Of a DNA stretch of 24,356 nucleotides, positions 22,597 to 24,356 are shown in pieces; position 1 is the first letter of the stretch, and every line of letters starts with the position of its first letter. The DNA lies in assembly GCA_011046015.1 (NCBI GenBank), contig DSBO01000242.1, positions 1 through 24,356 on the forward strand. The letters run 5' to 3'. Source of the stretch: Thioalkalivibrio sp. GTDB taxonomy: Bacteria > Pseudomonadota > Gammaproteobacteria > SpSt-1174. A model generated the notes under the pieces. It worked only from the letters and a program-made list of their open reading frames with translations, made no database searches and was not told the DNA's origin. The position numbers and the translations under genes are program-made.

Positions 22597-24356
22597 ATGG
22601 ATCAGGCCCCCCACGCGTCCATCCCCGAACAGCAAGTCGACGACTTTCTCGCCCGCTGGCAGAGCGCCGATGGCACCGAGAAGTCCAACTACCAGCTCTT
22701 CCTCACTGAACTCTGCGCCCTGCTGGGCCTGCCGCAGCCCGAGCCTGCCGGGGAGAACCACGAACAGAACGCCTATGTCTTCGAGCGCCGGGTGGATATC
22801 CGTCGCCCGGACGGCGCCATCAACCGCGGTTACATCGACCTCTATCGCCGCGGCAGCTTCGTACTGGAGGCCAAGCAGACCGGCAAGGGGCTCGACACGG
22901 CCGGCTGGGACAAGGCGATGCTCGCCGCGCAGAACCAGGCCGACCAGTACGTGCGTGCCCTGCCAGCAGAGGAAGGCCGCCCGCCCTTTATCGTCGTCAC
23001 CGATGTGGGCCGTTCGCTGGAGCTCTACGCCGAGTTCACCCGCTCCGGCGGCAGCTACGTGCCGTACCCCGACCCCGGCCATCACCGCATCCGCCTGGAG
23101 GACCTGAAAAGGCCCGAGATCCAGCAGCGCCTGCGCCACCTCTGGCTCGATCCCGACCAGCTCGATCCGAGCAAACACGCCGCCCGCGTCACCCGCTCCC
23201 TCAGCCGCACCCTGGCCGAACTCGCCCGCTCGCTGGAAAAGTCCGGTTTCGATGTCGAGCGTGTCGCCCACTTTCTCAAGCGCTGCCTCTTCACCATGTT
23301 CAGCGAGGATGTGGGTCTCATCCCGAACGGCCAGTTCACCGCCCTGCTGCAGCGGCTGCAGGAAACACCGGAAAACTTCCCCGACGCCATCGGCTCGCTG
23401 TGGCAGGCCATGAACAGCGGCGGCTATTGCGGCGTGCTCAACGCCAGGCTGCAGCAGTTCAACGGCGGCCTGTTTCGCAACATCAATCCCATCCCGCTCG
23501 ATGGCGAACAGATCGGCCTGCTCATCAATGCCGCCGAGCACGACTGGAGCCTGGTGGAGCCGGCCATCTTCGGCACCCTGCTGGAGCGGGCGCTGGACCC
23601 GCGCGAGCGCCACAAGCTCGGCGCCCACTACACCCCGCGCGCCTATGTCGAGCGGCTGGTCATGCCCACCCTCATCGAGCCGTTGCGGGATGAGTGGCGT
23701 ACCATCCAGGTCGCCGCCGAAACCTGGCTGCAGCAGAACAAGCCCGACAAGGCACTCAAGGAACTGCAGGACTTCCACCATAAGCTCTGCAATACCCGCG
23801 TGCTCGATCCCGCCTGCGGCAGCGGCAACTTCCTCTATGTGGCGCTGGAACACATGAAGCGCCTCGAAGGCGAGGTGCTCAATACCATCAGCGACGTCTC
23901 CGGCGGCCAGATGGGCATGGAGACCGAAGGGCTCACCGTCGACCCGCACCAGTTCCTCGGCCTGGAGATAAACCCCCGCGCCGCCGCCATCGCCGAGATC
24001 GTGCTGTGGATCGGCTACCTGCAATGGCACTTTCGTATTCACGGCCGCCTCGAACTGCCCGAGCCCATCCTGCGCGACTTCAGGAACATCGAAAACCGGG
24101 ATGCGCTGATCGAATACGACAGCCGTGAGCCGGTGCTCGATGACGACGGCAACCCCGTTACCCTGTGGGACGGCATCAGCTTCAAGGAGAGCCCGGTTAC
24201 CGGCGAGCTGATACCGGACGAGAGCCAGCGCATCCCGGTCTACCGCTACCACAACCCGCGCAAGGCCGAGTGGCCGGCGGCGGAGTACATCGTCGGTAAT
24301 CCGCCGTTTATTGGGGCAAAGCGCATGCGTGCATTGTTAGGTGATGGCTATGTGGA
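22597..24356 (+). CDS. MmeI-like type IIL/IIG restriction-modification enzyme, N-terminal part (3' truncated)
   Basis: An open frame runs from ATG 22597 to the right edge (586 codons, no stop). Such enzymes combine DNA cleavage and adenine-N6 methylation in one chain. The N-terminal nuclease motif is visible: Y79-I-D81 and VLEAK (E91, K93), a PD-(D/E)XK arrangement like MmeI. A helical spacer follows (about 180-370) with HKLGAHYTPRAYVERLV, the typical lead-in to an N6-adenine methylase. SAM motif I is DPACGSGNF (404-412), and motif IV is NPPF (568-571). The target-recognition domain would lie off the edge. The start has no strong ribosome site. A plain methylase of a multi-gene defence system is a less likely alternative, because the nuclease motif is present. 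Confidence 0.85.
   Translation, partial: MDQAPHASIPEQQVDDFLARWQSADGTEKSNYQLFLTELCALLGLPQPEPAGENHEQNAYVFERRVDIRRPDGAINRGYIDLYRRGSFVLEAKQTGKGLDTAGWDKAMLAAQNQADQYVRALPAEEGRPPFIVVTDVGRSLELYAEFTRSGGSYVPYPDPGHHRIRLEDLKRPEIQQRLRHLWLDPDQLDPSKHAARVTRSLSRTLAELARSLEKSGFDVERVAHFLKRCLFTMFSEDVGLIPNGQFTALLQRLQETPENFPDAIGSLWQAMNSGGYCGVLNARLQQFNGGLFRNINPIPLDGEQIGLLINAAEHDWSLVEPAIFGTLLERALDPRERHKLGAHYTPRAYVERLVMPTLIEPLRDEWRTIQVAAETWLQQNKPDKALKELQDFHHKLCNTRVLDPACGSGNFLYVALEHMKRLEGEVLNTISDVSGGQMGMETEGLTVDPHQFLGLEINPRAAAIAEIVLWIGYLQWHFRIHGRLELPEPILRDFRNIENRDALIEYDSREPVLDDDGNPVTLWDGISFKESPVTGELIPDESQRIPVYRYHNPRKAEWPAAEYIVGNPPFIGAKRMRALLGDGYV

Overview
The window is high-GC DNA (roughly two thirds G+C by eye) from a respiring gammaproteobacterium. 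The best clues are the ftsY-ftsE-ftsX-rpoH block, the neighbouring pair of M16 peptidases, rsmD-coaD and an Allochromatium/YfhL-type ferredoxin, and a complete cbb3 oxidase locus. The mix fits a Chromatiales/Ectothiorhodospiraceae-like or pseudomonad-like genome, but I cannot name the species. No tRNA, rRNA, IS element or CRISPR array was seen.

Region 1 (1-2269, + strand) is the tail of a heme-copper oxidase biogenesis cluster: the C-terminus of a thioredoxin-fold/SCO-like protein, ctaA (heme A synthase) and ctaB (heme O synthase). Heme A is not used by cbb3 oxidases, so these genes probably serve an aa3-type oxidase encoded off the left edge. A 12-bp hairpin closes this block.

Region 2 (2350-11064, + strand) is a full cbb3 cytochrome c oxidase locus: ccoN-ccoO-ccoQ-ccoP for the enzyme, then ccoG-fixH-ccoI-ccoS for copper delivery and assembly, and a 31-codon membrane-peptide ORF. 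Strong hairpins sit between ccoO and ccoQ and between ccoP and ccoG. The FixH protein carries an extra multi-pass N-terminal membrane region. A bidirectional terminator at 11081-11111 separates the locus from the convergent block.

Region 3 (11153-15640, - strand) reads ftsY-ftsE-ftsX, then a gene for a two-receiver response regulator, then rpoH. The regulator gene interrupts the classic ftsYEX-rpoH order, and its first receiver has lost the phosphoacceptor Asp. The rpoH promoter is covered by a perfect CIRCE operator (9-bp arms, 9-bp spacer), so sigma-32 synthesis is probably repressed by HrcA.

Region 4 (15786-22401, + strand) holds two secreted M16 peptidases (one with the zinc motif, one without), rsmD, a DUF2799-type lipoprotein, coaD, a 2[4Fe-4S] ferredoxin and gamma-glutamyltranspeptidase. 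The ferredoxin's intrinsic terminator lies inside the 5' coding sequence of ggt.

Region 5 (22597 to the right edge) is the first 586 codons of an MmeI-like single-chain restriction-modification enzyme with an N-terminal nuclease motif and an adenine-methylase core. It may be the start of an accessory or defence segment.
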